Assembly (NCBI RefSeq): GCF_000328705.1
Contig: NC_019673.1
Coordinates: forward strand, 1,736,001-1,800,000
Direction of reading: 5' to 3'
DNA: 64,000 nucleotides
From: Saccharothrix espanaensis DSM 44229
Lineage (GTDB): Bacteria > Actinomycetota > Actinomycetes > Mycobacteriales > Pseudonocardiaceae
Under the pieces are notes generated by a model. That model saw nothing but the letters and a program-made list of their open reading frames with translations. It ran no database searches and was not told where the DNA came from. Both the position numbers and the translations under genes were made by a program. Each line of letters opens with the position of its first letter. Positions within the stretch are counted from its first letter, which is position 1. Positions 53,648-63,859 of the stretch are shown in pieces.

Positions 53648-54727
53648 ATGACAACCCCCACCAAGCCCAGTCACCTCCGCACCCCGGGCGACGTGATCGC
53701 CGCCCTGCCCTACCTGCTCGGCTTCCACCCGGCCGATTCCCTGGTCCTGCTGGTCCTGGAGGGCGGCTCGATCGCGCAGACCCTGCGCCTCGACCTGCCC
53801 GCCACCCGGAACGACCGCAGGGTCGCCGACGAGCTGGCCCTGTCCTTACGAGGTCGCCCACACACGCACGCCGTGGCCGTGGTCGTCGGCGGTGGCCGCG
53901 GCGACCCACCCGAGCTGCTGCCGCGTGAGCACCTCGTGGAGGAGCTGACGGCGTCCCTGGGCTACGTGGGCGTCCGCGTCACGTGCGCCGCATGGTCGCC
54001 GGCCACCGCGAAGGGCTCGCCCTGGCTCAGCTACCACGACCTGGGCGACCAAGGCGTGGTCCCGGACCCGGCGACGACCACCATCGCCGCCAGGGCGGTG
54101 GCGCAGGGCCTGGTCACCCACCGGGACCGGGAAACCCTGGCCGCCACCCTCACCCCGGACCCGCCGGAAGCCCTGTCCCGCCGCTCCGCGCTGCTGGACA
54201 AGGCGGCGGCGGAGGCCGAGATCGGCGAGACCGAGGACTCCGCGACCATGGTCCGGCACCGGACCTTGGTGAAGGCCGAGGTGGCACGGGCCCGGTCCCG
54301 GACGAATCCGCTGACCGACCAGGAGGTCGCCGACCTGGCCTACGCGCTGTCCGACCCGTGGGTGCGCGACGCCAGCCTCGCCGACGCGATCAGCGACCAT
54401 GCCGAGGCGGCCGAACGCCTGTGGATAGAACTGACCAGGGCCAGCCCCACGCCGGAACGAGCCGAGCCCGCCGCACTGCTGGCGTTCTCGGCCTACATCC
54501 GGGGCGACGGAGCCCTGGCCCTGATGGCGATGGACCGCGCCGAAGAAGCGATGCCCGGCCACCGCCTGACGGTCCTGCTCCGCACCGCCCTGGAAAACGG
54601 AATGCCACCCTCCACCGTCAAAGGCCTGGCCGAACGAGCCGCAGCCGCCGACTGGATCCCCAAACCCGACCCAGACCCACCCCTGGCAACCCCTCACCCC
54701 GACACCCCAGACCCGCCAACCCCCTAA
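53648..54727 (+). CDS. DUF4192 domain-containing protein
   Basis: The 359-residue protein matches DUF4192, common in actinobacteria. The N-terminal core is HLRTPGDVIAALPYLLGFHP and ADSLVLLVLEGGSIAQTLRL, then AVAVVVGGGRGDPPELLPRE. The C-terminal half has Ala/Glu-rich helices (LLDKAAAEAEIGETEDSATM, LWIELTRASPTPERAEPAAL, FSAYIRGDGALALMAMDRAE). The tail is Pro/Asp-rich. There is no signal peptide. Function is unknown. ATG 53648 is the family start; no ribosome-binding site is evident, so a leaderless message is possible. Confidence 0.86.
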   Translation: MTTPTKPSHLRTPGDVIAALPYLLGFHPADSLVLLVLEGGSIAQTLRLDLPATRNDRRVADELALSLRGRPHTHAVAVVVGGGRGDPPELLPREHLVEELTASLGYVGVRVTCAAWSPATAKGSPWLSYHDLGDQGVVPDPATTTIAARAVAQGLVTHRDRETLAATLTPDPPEALSRRSALLDKAAAEAEIGETEDSATMVRHRTLVKAEVARARSRTNPLTDQEVADLAYALSDPWVRDASLADAISDHAEAAERLWIELTRASPTPERAEPAALLAFSAYIRGDGALALMAMDRAEEAMPGHRLTVLLRTALENGMPPSTVKGLAERAAAADWIPKPDPDPPLATPHPDTPDPPTP

Positions 54728-55086
54728 ATTTGCCCACCCGCTCACCAGCCGCCCGCGCACCCACGTCATTTCGCTCCGCGATTCCTCGTCCACCCACGGC
54801 GGGCCCACATCGCAATTCCCGTCGACGCACCGTTCAGACCCAACCACCGGAATTCGACCGTCGTTCCGCGTCCCGGGGCGGAGTCGCTCGGTCCCGGACA
54901 ATCCTGGGCGCTGTCTCGGTCCGGACGGAAAGGTGACCGACCGCGCCGGTTCGCCGCCGGCAATCGGCATTCCGGCGGGCGACTCCGCACGACAGCCAGG
55001 CCAGGACCTTGATCAATCAGTCGATAGGTGTGGTACCGGGTGCAGAACGCATTCCACCGTGGCCGGGGTCGTGGGCGCGGCGGTGG
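54728..55086. other. Gene-free stretch
   Basis: This 359-nt stretch lies between two convergent genes. I see no supportable gene, no strong hairpin, no repeat and no operator-like dyad in it. It probably holds transcript ends of both neighbours. Confidence 0.5.
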
Positions 55087-55554
55087 TCAGTGGCCGATGG
55101 TGACGCCGGACCAGTAGATCGTGGTGCCGGTGCGCAGTCCTCGGTGGTCGCGCAGGACGTCGAAGTCGGCGGTGAACCCGCTGCCGTCGGCTCGGGTGCC
55201 GCGCAGGTGGAGCACGGTGGTGCTGTTCCCCGCCTGACGGGTTCCGATGACCTCGGGGCGGTCTTGGCCGGGGAACTGGCCGGCTTGGGTGGCTCCTAGG
55301 AGGAGGTTCCGGCAGATGCCCGGCATTGCGGCGGCGGACTCGCACAGGGCGGCGTGGCTGCCGGTCCGGACTTGGTGCACCACGTCGTCCAGCACGGCTT
55401 CGGCTTCGGCACGGCTTGGGGGATCGGGGTGGTCGGCGCGGGTGAGTGCCGCGTAGCCGCCGATCAGCAGGGCCACGCCGAGGGCCGTTGCGACGGTGGC
55501 GACGGTCGCGGTGGCGACGGGCGGTCGTCGTCGGGGGTGCCATACGGGTGCCAC
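55087..55554 (-). CDS. Membrane-anchored or secreted hypothetical protein
   Basis: The 155-residue product has an N-terminal Arg-rich stretch (MAPVWHPRRRPPVATATVAT) and one hydrophobic segment (ATVATALGVALLIGGYAALT) that acts as a signal or anchor. An extracytoplasmic domain of about 110 residues follows with two Cys (AALCESAAAMPGICRNLLLG) that could form a disulfide. Beta-strand-rich text includes NSTTVLHLRGTRADGSGFTA. No family is recognised. The start is uncertain: GTG 55554 is the longest reasonable choice, with no clear ribosome-binding site. Confidence 0.65.
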   Translation of the reverse strand: MAPVWHPRRRPPVATATVATVATALGVALLIGGYAALTRADHPDPPSRAEAEAVLDDVVHQVRTGSHAALCESAAAMPGICRNLLLGATQAGQFPGQDRPEVIGTRQAGNSTTVLHLRGTRADGSGFTADFDVLRDHRGLRTGTTIYWSGVTIGH

Positions 55555-55693
55555 GGGGGTGCCGCCTTCGTCGCAATCGTTTGCGGGGCGCGGGGCGCGG
55601 GGCGCGGGCGCCGGGTCCGGGCGGCCTCGCGTGCGGGCGGCGGCGGTGTCGGCCCCGCTGTGGGCGGGGCCGACACCGGTCGGGTGATGGGTG

Positions 55694-57721
55694 TTACAGG
55701 AGCTCCGGGCGTCGCCAGGGCTCGTCCAGGACGTGTTCGGCCAGGAAGGAGTAGATGGTCTCGTACCAGACCTTGGCGTTGCCGGGGGTCAGGACCCAGT
55801 GGTTCTCGGTCGGGTAGTACAGGAACTTCGCCTGCACGCCGTGGCGCACCAGGTCGAAGTACAGGCGCTGCCCCTCGCCGATCGGGACCCGGTAGTCCTT
55901 GTCGCCGTGGATCACCAGTACCGGGGTCTTGATGTCCGCGGCCCGCAGGTGCGGCGAGTTCGCCCGCACCCGCTCCTGCTGGCGCAGCGGGTCGCCCATC
56001 TCGCGGATCCAGTAGTACGAGTCGTCCGTGGTCCCGGTGAACGCGTCCAGGTGCCACAGCGACGCGTGCGTCACGATCGCCCGGAACCGGTCGGTCTGGG
56101 TGGCGATCCAGTTCGCCATGTACCCGCCGAACGACCCGCCCATGGCGGCCGTGCGGCTGTCGTCGATGTCGTCGCGGTGGACGGCCACGTCGGTGATCGC
56201 CATCAGGTCCGTGTACGGCTTCGCGCCCCAGCTGCCCCAGCCGGCGGCGATGAACTCCGGGCCGTAGCCGGTCGACAGGGCCGGGTCGGGGAGCAGGACC
56301 GCGTAGCCCTTGGCGGCCATCAGCCACGGGTTCCAGCGCCAGCTCCAGCCGTTCCAGCTCATCACCGGGCCGCCGTGCACCCACAGCAGCAGCGGCGCGG
56401 GCTGGTCGGCGGAGCAGCCGGTGGGCAGGACCAGCCACGCGCGGACCGTGCGGCCGTCCTCGACGACCGTCTCGATCTCGGTCAGCGTCCCGGGCAGTGA
56501 CTCGACCCGGCCGGGAGCGGGCAGGACGACGGGCTCCTGCTCCGGGGTGGCCAGGTCCAGGCGCACCGGCTGGGCGGGCTGGTCGACGGCGTTGCGCAGC
56601 GCGTACACGTGCTGCGCGCCGACCCGCACGTCCGCGTACGACCCGGTCGCGGTGAGCCGGATCAGCTCGCCACTGGCCAGGTCGAGCCGCCAGATGGGTT
56701 GGTGGCCGCGCAGCGCGCTGGTGAAGTACACCGCCGTGCCGTCCGGGGCGACCACCGGGTGCTCGGCCTCCTCGGCGAAGTCCGGTGCCAGCTCGGTGAT
56801 CGTGCCGTCCAGGTCGATCCGGACCAGGGCGTTGCGCCACGGCTGGTCCGGCGTCGAGTCGAACACCCGCACCGCGATCACGCCCGACGAGTCCGGCAGG
56901 AACGTGGCCTGGGCGAACGAGTGGTCCGCCAGGTCCGCCAGCACGCGGCCCGGTGAGCCGTCCGCCGGGCTCAGCCGCAGGCGCACCCGCGGGCCGTAGG
57001 CGGCGCTGACGTCGACCCGCTCGGTGTGCACGACCCACCGGCCGTCCGGGCTGATCACCGCCACGTCGTCCAGGCGCGCGTCGGCGTCGGGCGTGAGGTC
57101 GGTCAGGTCGGCGGCGGTGAGCCGGTCGCCGGTCAGCCGGCCGGTGAGCAGCCTCGGGTAGGCGGGGCCGAGGTCGGAGTCCCAGTACCGCACCGGGTAC
57201 GACTCGTACAGGACCGCGGTCACGCCCGCGTCCTCGCGGGCCTTGCGGTGCGCCTCGTCCGAGTCGCCGAAGTCCGCGGCGGGGTGCGCGCCCGCGGTCA
57301 GCAGCAGCGTGCCCGCTTCGGCCGCCACCTCGACCCGGTCGACGCCGCCGACCGGGCGCAGCAGCTCGCGGGCCTCGCCGACCTCGGGCAGCAGCCACAG
57401 GGCGGTCTTGTCCTTCGCCTTGCCCTCGGCGGGCCTGCCCTGCTGGTCCGGCCGCGAGGACAGGAACAGCAGCGCGCCGTCCGGCGTGAACACCGGGTTC
57501 GACTCGCCCTTCGCGCCCCTGGTCAGCCGGCGCGCCGGGCGCTCGCCCACCGGGTCGACCTCCCACAGCGCGCCCTGCCACGTCTTGCCGTCCGGCGACA
57601 GCTCCGCGACGACCGTGACCAGGCGTGTGCCGTCCGGGGACAGCGCCAGCGACGCGAGCCGGGGCAGCGCCGCGAACGCCGACACGTCCGCGAAGTCGCC
57701 CGCCTGGATTGTGCCGCTCAT
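55694..57721 (-). CDS. S9 family peptidase (acylaminoacyl-peptidase-like)
   Basis: The 675-residue serine peptidase has an N-terminal propeller (LASLALSPDGTRLVTVVAEL, ESNPVFTPDGALLFLSSRPD) and a C-terminal alpha/beta hydrolase domain. The nucleophile is in RTAAMGGSFGGYMANWIATQ, the Asp in LVIHGDKDYRVPIGEGQRLY and the His in YYPTENHWVLTPGNAKVW. It probably removes blocked N-terminal residues from oligopeptides in the cytosol. ATG 57721 has AGGAGG within the end of galE, and its first bases overlap the galE stop (ATGA). It ends the ideR-galK-galE operon. Confidence 0.92.
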   Translation of the reverse strand: MSGTIQAGDFADVSAFAALPRLASLALSPDGTRLVTVVAELSPDGKTWQGALWEVDPVGERPARRLTRGAKGESNPVFTPDGALLFLSSRPDQQGRPAEGKAKDKTALWLLPEVGEARELLRPVGGVDRVEVAAEAGTLLLTAGAHPAADFGDSDEAHRKAREDAGVTAVLYESYPVRYWDSDLGPAYPRLLTGRLTGDRLTAADLTDLTPDADARLDDVAVISPDGRWVVHTERVDVSAAYGPRVRLRLSPADGSPGRVLADLADHSFAQATFLPDSSGVIAVRVFDSTPDQPWRNALVRIDLDGTITELAPDFAEEAEHPVVAPDGTAVYFTSALRGHQPIWRLDLASGELIRLTATGSYADVRVGAQHVYALRNAVDQPAQPVRLDLATPEQEPVVLPAPGRVESLPGTLTEIETVVEDGRTVRAWLVLPTGCSADQPAPLLLWVHGGPVMSWNGWSWRWNPWLMAAKGYAVLLPDPALSTGYGPEFIAAGWGSWGAKPYTDLMAITDVAVHRDDIDDSRTAAMGGSFGGYMANWIATQTDRFRAIVTHASLWHLDAFTGTTDDSYYWIREMGDPLRQQERVRANSPHLRAADIKTPVLVIHGDKDYRVPIGEGQRLYFDLVRHGVQAKFLYYPTENHWVLTPGNAKVWYETIYSFLAEHVLDEPWRRPELL

Positions 57722-58686
57722 CAGGCCTCCTGAGACCGGGACTGGGTGAACTCCCACGCGTCGCGCACGATGCCGGCCAGGTCGACCCGCTCCGGCTTCC
57801 AGCCGAGCTCGGTCCGGGCCCGCTCCGCGGACGCCACCAGCACCGCCGGGTCGCCCGAGCGGCGCGGTGACACCTCGGCCGGGACCGGGTGGCCGGTGAC
57901 CTCGCGGCACGCCTCGATCACCTGCTTCACCGAGAAGCCGAAACCGTTGCCCAGGTTGTAGATCCGGTGCTCGCCGCCGGTGGCGTTCGCCAGTGCCTTC
58001 AGGTGCGCGTCGGCCAGGTCCACCACGTGGATGTAGTCGCGCACGCAGGTGCCGTCGTCGGTCGGGTAGTCGTCGCCGTACATGGCGACCTTCTCCCGCG
58101 TGCCGGACGCCACCTGGAGCACGATGGGGATCAAGTGGGTCTCCACGGCGTGCCGCTCGCCGTAGCGCCCGTACGCGCCCGCCACGTTGAAGTACCGCAG
58201 CGACACCGCGGCCAGCCCGTGGGCGGTCGCGTAGCCGGTGATCGCGTGGTCGATGGCGAGCTTCGTCGCGCCGTAGGTGTTGGTCGGCCGGGTCGGCGCG
58301 GTCTCCACGATCGGGACCTGGTCCGGCTCTCCGTACGTGGCCGCCGTGGACGAGAACACCAGGCGCGGCGTGCCGTGCTCGCGCATCGCGTCCAGCAGCC
58401 GCAGCGACGTGACCACGTTGCCCTGCCAGTACTTCGCGGGCGCCTGCTGGGACTCGCCGACCAGCGACTTGGCGGCGAAGTGCAGCACGCCGTCGAAGCC
58501 CTCGGCGAGCACCGGGCCGATCACGTCGTCGATGTCCTCCGCGATCAGCCGGGCGCCCTCGGGGACCGCGTCCGCGTGCCCGGTGGACAGGTCGTCGAGC
58601 ACGACCACCTCGTGTCCGGTCTCGACCAGTCGAGCCGCGCACACGCTGCCGACGTACCCCGCACCGCCCGTGACGAGCAGCTTCAC
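57721..58686 (-). CDS. galE: UDP-glucose 4-epimerase
   Basis: GalE interconverts UDP-glucose and UDP-galactose for galactose use and cell-envelope glycans. The 321-residue protein has the Rossmann motif [20 protein letters not shown], the catalytic Ser in [20 protein letters not shown], and the Tyr-x3-Lys in [20 protein letters not shown]. The substrate loop is [20 protein letters not shown]. The start is GTG 58686. It is 26 nt downstream of galK and its stop overlaps the S9 peptidase start. Confidence 0.94.
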   Translation of the reverse strand: MKLLVTGGAGYVGSVCAARLVETGHEVVVLDDLSTGHADAVPEGARLIAEDIDDVIGPVLAEGFDGVLHFAAKSLVGESQQAPAKYWQGNVVTSLRLLDAMREHGTPRLVFSSTAATYGEPDQVPIVETAPTRPTNTYGATKLAIDHAITGYATAHGLAAVSLRYFNVAGAYGRYGERHAVETHLIPIVLQVASGTREKVAMYGDDYPTDDGTCVRDYIHVVDLADAHLKALANATGGEHRIYNLGNGFGFSVKQVIEACREVTGHPVPAEVSPRRSGDPAVLVASAERARTELGWKPERVDLAGIVRDAWEFTQSRSQEA

Positions 58687-58712
58687 CGTGATCCCCGCTT
58701 CCTGTAGTGCCG

Positions 58713-59866
<1,154 letters not shown>

Positions 59867-59870
<4 letters not shown>

Positions 59871-60559
59871 CTCGCCTGCACCAGCACGGCGTGCGCGACC
59901 GACGGGTCGAGCTCCGCGGTGGTGCCGTTGCCGCGCACCTGCACGACCTTGGCCCCGCCCATCGAGTCGACGTCGACGGTGCCGCCCGGCACCACGCCCG
60001 CCGCCTTGAGCTCGGCCATCAGCGCGGGGTCGAGCTGGACGTGCTCGGCGATCCGCCGCACCTCCACCCGGCCACCGCCCCGGCGGGCCACCTCGTCCAC
60101 CCGGACCAGGTCGGCTTCGGCGGGCGGCGCGGGCTCCCCGTCGCCCAGCTTGTCCAGGCCGGGGATGGGGTTGCCGTAGGGGGAGGTGGTGGGGTTGCCG
60201 AGCAGCTTGACGAGCTTGCGCTCGACGGCCTCGCTCATGACGTGCTCCCAGCGGCACGCCTCGCTGTGCACCTGCTCCCACTCCAGGCCGATGATGTCGA
60301 CCAGGAGCCGTTCGGCGAGCCGGTGCTTGCGCATGACCGCGATCGCCAGACCGCGGCCCTCCTCGGTGAGCTCCAGGTGCCGGTCGTCGGCGACGACCAC
60401 CAGGCCGTCGCGCTCCATCCGGCCCACGGTCTGGCTCACCGTGGGGCCGCTCTGGCCGAGTCGCTCGGCGATGCGGGCGCGCAAAGGCACGACGCCCTCT
60501 TCTTCGAGCTCGTAGATAGTGCGGAGGTACATCTCCGTGGTGTCGATGAGGTCGTTCAC
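59867..60559 (-). CDS. ideR: Iron-dependent repressor (IdeR/DtxR)
   Basis: IdeR binds Fe(II) and represses iron-uptake genes while activating storage genes. The 230-residue chain has the winged helix (LIDTTEMYLRTIYELEEEGV, RIAERLGQSGPTVSQTVGRM) and a dimerisation domain. All metal ligands of DtxR/IdeR are conserved at identical positions: Met10, Cys102, Glu105 and His106 for site 2, and His79, Glu83 and His98 for site 1 (KHRLAERLL, VHSEACRWEH). A C-terminal SH3-like domain (PGGTVDVDSMGGAKVVQVRG) is present. GTG 60559 gives this numbering and has GGGGAGCGG upstream. Its 3' end overlaps galK. Confidence 0.95.
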
Positions 60560-60620
60560 ACCCGCTCCCCTTCGTATGGTGCCAATGCTAGTCGCCCGCT
60601 GACGGGTGCAGGATGGTGCC

Positions 60621-61469
60621 GTGCATCCATTGATCAGCACCGAAGACCTGGCTGCCGCGCTCGCCGGCGCCTCTCCCCCGGTCGTGGTGGACGTCCGCTG
60701 GCGCCTGGGCGGACCCCCAGGACGTCAAGACTACGAGGTCGGGCACGTTCCAGGTGCTTTCTACCTCGACTTGGACGGCGATCTTTCCGCGGCCCCGGGC
60801 GCGGGCGGGCGGCACCCGCTGCCCGAACCAGGCGATCTCCAGCGCGTGCTGCGCTCCGCCGGGGTCCGCGAAGGTCACCCGGTCGTGGCGTACGACGGGG
60901 GTGACGGGTCGGTCGCCGCCCGGCTGTGGTGGCTGTTGCGGTGGGCCGGCCACGAGGAGGTCGCGGTGCTCGACGGCGGCTTCGCCGCGTGGGTGGCCGG
61001 CGGGCGCCCGGTCAGCGCCGAGCAGCACCGGCCCGAGCCCGGTGACGTGGTGGTCCGACCTGGTGGGATGCCCGTCCTCGACGCCGACGAGGCGGCCGCG
61101 CTGGCCCGTGACGGGGTGTTGCTGGACGCGCGCGCCGCGCAGCGGTACCGGGGCGAGACCGAGCCGGTGGACCCCCGCGCCGGGCACATCCCGGGTGCGC
61201 TCAACGCGCCGTCGGCGGAGCACGTGGACGGGGCCGGCCGCTGGCTGGGCGCGGACGCGCTGGCCGAGCGGTTCCGGGCGATCGGGGTGCGGCCGGACGC
61301 CGCCGTGGGCGCGTACTGCGGGTCGGGGGTGACGGCGTCGTCGGTGGTCCTGGCCCTGGAGGTGGCCGGTGTCACCAGCGCCGAGCGGCCCGCCGGGCTC
61401 TACGCCGGGTCGTGGTCGCACTGGTGCGTCGACCCGGCGCGTGAAGTCACCACTGGACCTCACCCCTAG
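60621..61469 (+). CDS. sseA: Thiosulfate sulfurtransferase (rhodanese)
   Basis: This tandem rhodanese transfers sulfur from thiosulfate or 3-mercaptopyruvate to an acceptor. The 282-residue protein has two rhodanese domains. The first is inactive-like (VVVDVRWRLGGPPGRQDYEV, HPVVAYDGGDGSVAARLWWL, Asp in place of Cys). The second carries the active-site Cys in VGAYCGSGVTASSVVLALEV. ATG is absent; GTG 60621 fits the family start, with GTG 60606 as an alternative. It is divergent from ideR, with about 60 bp between the start codons. A strong terminator follows. Confidence 0.9.
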   Translation: MHPLISTEDLAAALAGASPPVVVDVRWRLGGPPGRQDYEVGHVPGAFYLDLDGDLSAAPGAGGRHPLPEPGDLQRVLRSAGVREGHPVVAYDGGDGSVAARLWWLLRWAGHEEVAVLDGGFAAWVAGGRPVSAEQHRPEPGDVVVRPGGMPVLDADEAAALARDGVLLDARAAQRYRGETEPVDPRAGHIPGALNAPSAEHVDGAGRWLGADALAERFRAIGVRPDAAVGAYCGSGVTASSVVLALEVAGVTSAERPAGLYAGSWSHWCVDPAREVTTGPHP

Positions 61470-61512
61470 TGCCGTGGGGGTGACCCGAAGGTAGGGGTCT
61501 GGTTCTAGCGCG

Positions 61513-61547
61513 AAAGGGGGACGTCGAAATGTCGACGCCCCCCTTTT
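61513..61547. terminator. Bidirectional terminator between sseA and the lipoprotein gene
   Basis: AAAGGGGG at 61513-61520 and CGTCGA at 61522-61527 pair with TCGACG at 61532-61537 and CCCCCTTT at 61539-61546 around a 4-nt loop. The T-run serves sseA, and the mirrored A-run serves the convergent gene. Confidence 0.9.
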
Positions 61548-61559
61548 CCACGGAAATGA

Positions 61560-62177
61560 TCAGGCGTTGGGGATCTTCTCGAACGCCTTCGTGGCGAGCT
61601 TGAGCGCCACCTGGCACGGGTCGAACGAGTCGATCGGCGTCACGCTGGCCAGGAACGCGGGCGTGATCTCCTTCGGGTCGTCGGTGAGCATGACGAGCAC
61701 CGAGCAGTCGCCGCCGCCCTCCTTGACCTCGTAGGCGGTGTTGCCGCCGACCTCGATCTCCTTGGCCTCGCCCTCGTACTCGGCGAAGGTCACCATGAAC
61801 AGCACCACCGCGAAGGGCTCCTCGGTGCTCTGCACGCAGCCCTTCTCACCGGCCTTCTTCGCGCCGATGGCGGTGGCCACGTCCTCCGGGGTGAGGATGT
61901 CGCAGTCCTCGTAGCCCTCGGTCTTCTTCTTGGTGCCGATCTTGGCCTTGCCCGCGGGCTTGGTGCCGGAGGTGGGCGAGCCGGTGCCGGTGGTCTCCTT
62001 CTTGCCGCTGGTCGACGTCCTGGTCGAGGACGGCTTGCCCGACGTCGTCTTCTCGCTGTTCGCGGCGCCGGCGGCCGGCTTCGCGGAGCCGATGACCGTG
62101 GTCGCGCACCCGGTGAGACCGAGTGTCAGCGCCAGGACCAGCACGGCCGTCAGGGAGGAGCCTCGTCGCAGGTGCAT
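61560..62177 (-). CDS. DUF3558-type lipoprotein
   Basis: The 205-residue product has a lipoprotein signal peptide with lipobox GLTGC (Cys near residue 24). A Ser/Thr/Lys-rich linker of about 50 residues follows (EKTTSGKPSSTRTSTSGKKE), then a globular domain with paired Cys (YEDCDILTPEDVATAIGAKK, GEKGCVQSTE, GGDCSVLVMLTDDP, SFDPCQVALKLATKAFEKIP). This matches actinobacterial DUF3558 secreted proteins, common in Pseudonocardiales. The function is unknown. ATG 62177 gives a proper signal peptide; upstream in-frame sequence is unlikely. Confidence 0.84.
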   Translation of the reverse strand: MHLRRGSSLTAVLVLALTLGLTGCATTVIGSAKPAAGAANSEKTTSGKPSSTRTSTSGKKETTGTGSPTSGTKPAGKAKIGTKKKTEGYEDCDILTPEDVATAIGAKKAGEKGCVQSTEEPFAVVLFMVTFAEYEGEAKEIEVGGNTAYEVKEGGGDCSVLVMLTDDPKEITPAFLASVTPIDSFDPCQVALKLATKAFEKIPNA

Positions 62178-62669
62178 GTCTGTCTGACCCCGTTCCGACG
62201 AGCGGGGTTCCATCCTCGATGGCCGCAATCCTGGCCCGTCTCGTCCCGCCAGACTCTAAGTCCTGCCGGGAGGGACTCACCCGCGTATCCACCAAGCTGT
62301 GATCACACCGCAGGTCAGACCCCTGTGAAGGCGCGCACAGCCCTCCGCTGCCCGGGGCTCCGACGATCGCCCGGTCCCCGCAGGCACGGTCGCCGGCAGC
62401 CCGCCCCGAAGCCGCCACGGCCCGATCCAGCCGCCGCGCGACGTCGCCACGGCCCGATCCAGCCCGCCGCACGACGCCGCCACGGCCCGATCCCGCATGA
62501 CGCCGCCGTTGGCTGGTCGCGCCCGGTGAGGGGGCCGTGCCTGCGTCCCCGACCGATCTTGTCCGGCGTGCTCCGGCGGCGGGTGGGTGCAGGTCAGGGC
62601 GGGTGTCGGGAGCGTGACGCGGAGCGCGTGGGCGTACCGGCGGGCGGGGTGTGGGTTAGGTTGCCGGGC
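62178..62669. other. Gene-free region with tandem repeats upstream of acuC
   Basis: There is no supportable gene in these 492 nt. Two open frames cross it, but both are Arg/Pro-rich shadows. It contains a three-copy tandem repeat (62411-62503, listed separately). It should hold the divergent promoters of the lipoprotein gene and the AcuC-type gene. Confidence 0.55.
62411..62503. repeat. Three-copy 32/33-bp tandem repeat
   Basis: Units begin at 62411, 62443 and 62476, each starting GCCGCCACGGCCCGATCC or with T for the second C. Unit lengths are 32, 33 and about 28 bp (the last is partial). They lie in the intergenic region upstream of the AcuC-type gene. Copies differ by a few substitutions and one indel. 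Confidence 0.75.
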
Positions 62670-63857
62670 ATGGGTGCCGACGTGGGTGATCGAGCCGCTG
62701 TCGTGTGGGACGAGTCCTTCCTCGCCTACGACCTGGGCGGGGACCACCCGCTCAACCCGGTCCGGCTGGACCTCGCCGTCCGGTTGGCGACCGCGTTGGG
62801 CGTGCTGGACGGGGTCGACCTGGTCAAGCCCGACCCGGCCACCGACGCCGAGATCGAGCGGGTGCACGAACCCGCCTACCTCTCCGCCGTGCAGGCCGCG
62901 CCGATGGCCGGCTGGGACGTCGGGCACGGGCTGGGCACCGCCGACAACCCCGTGTTCGCCCGAATGCACGAGGCCTCCGCGCTGGCCGTCGGCGGGTCGC
63001 TGGCGGCCGCGCGGAAGATCGCCTCGGGCGAGGCCAGGCGGGCGGTGAACATCGCCGGCGGGCTGCACCACGCGATGCGCGACCACGCCGCCGGCTTCTG
63101 CGTCTACAACGACTGCTCGGTGGCCATCTCCTGGCTGCTGGACAACGGTTTCGACCGGATCGCCTACATCGACTCCGACGTGCACCACGGCGACGGCGTG
63201 CAGGACGCGTTCTACGACGACCCGAGGGTGCTCACCGTCTCGCTGCACCAGAACCCGTTGAGCCTGTGGCCGGGCACCGGGCGTCCGTCCGAACTGGGCG
63301 GTCGGGGTGCGGAGGGCACGGCGGTGAACGTCGCGCTGCCGCCGGGCACGTCCGATCCGGGCTGGCTGCGCGCCTTCCACGCGGTGGTGCCTTCGCTGCT
63401 GCGCTCGTTCCGGCCGCAGGTCCTGGTCACCCAGTGCGGTGTGGACACCCACCGGGAGGACCCGCTCGCGGACCTCGCGCTGACCGTGGACGGCCACCGC
63501 GAGATCTACCGGACGTTGCGCTCGCTGGCCGAGGAGGTGTCCGGCGGGCGGTGGCTGGCGCTGGGCGGCGGCGGGTACGAGCTGGTGCGCGTGGTGCCGC
63601 GGTCGTGGACGCACCTGCTGGCGACCGTGCTGGACCGCGACGTCGACCCCGCCACCCGGCTGCCCGCCGACTGGGTGGCCCACGCCGCCGGCCGTGCGCC
63701 GGACTGGCCGCTGCCCGCCACCATGTCCGACGACGCGGACGTGGCGTTCGAACCGTGGGGCGGCGACGCGCAGACGCCGCTGGACGCCGCCGTGCGCGAG
63801 ACCCGCCGCGCGGTGTTCCCGCTGCACGGCCTGGACCCCGACGACCCGAGGGACTAG
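62670..63857 (+). CDS. acuC: AcuC-type protein deacetylase (histone deacetylase family)
   Basis: The 395-residue enzyme belongs to the zinc-dependent deacetylase superfamily. Visible motifs are AGGLHHAMRDHAAGFCVYND with the catalytic His pair and the zinc-ligand region RIAYIDSDVHHGDGVQDAFY. The active-site Asp and Gly-rich end are in QVLVTQCGVDTHREDPLADL and RWLALGGGGYELVRVVPRSW. AcuC removes acetyl groups from acetyl-CoA synthetase lysines in Bacillus. ATG 62670 is the family start. The gene that starts 2 nt after its stop is a GNAT acetyltransferase, so writer and eraser appear to be paired. Confidence 0.9.
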   Translation: MGADVGDRAAVVWDESFLAYDLGGDHPLNPVRLDLAVRLATALGVLDGVDLVKPDPATDAEIERVHEPAYLSAVQAAPMAGWDVGHGLGTADNPVFARMHEASALAVGGSLAAARKIASGEARRAVNIAGGLHHAMRDHAAGFCVYNDCSVAISWLLDNGFDRIAYIDSDVHHGDGVQDAFYDDPRVLTVSLHQNPLSLWPGTGRPSELGGRGAEGTAVNVALPPGTSDPGWLRAFHAVVPSLLRSFRPQVLVTQCGVDTHREDPLADLALTVDGHREIYRTLRSLAEEVSGGRWLALGGGGYELVRVVPRSWTHLLATVLDRDVDPATRLPADWVAHAAGRAPDWPLPATMSDDADVAFEPWGGDAQTPLDAAVRETRRAVFPLHGLDPDDPRD

Positions 63858-63859
63858 CG

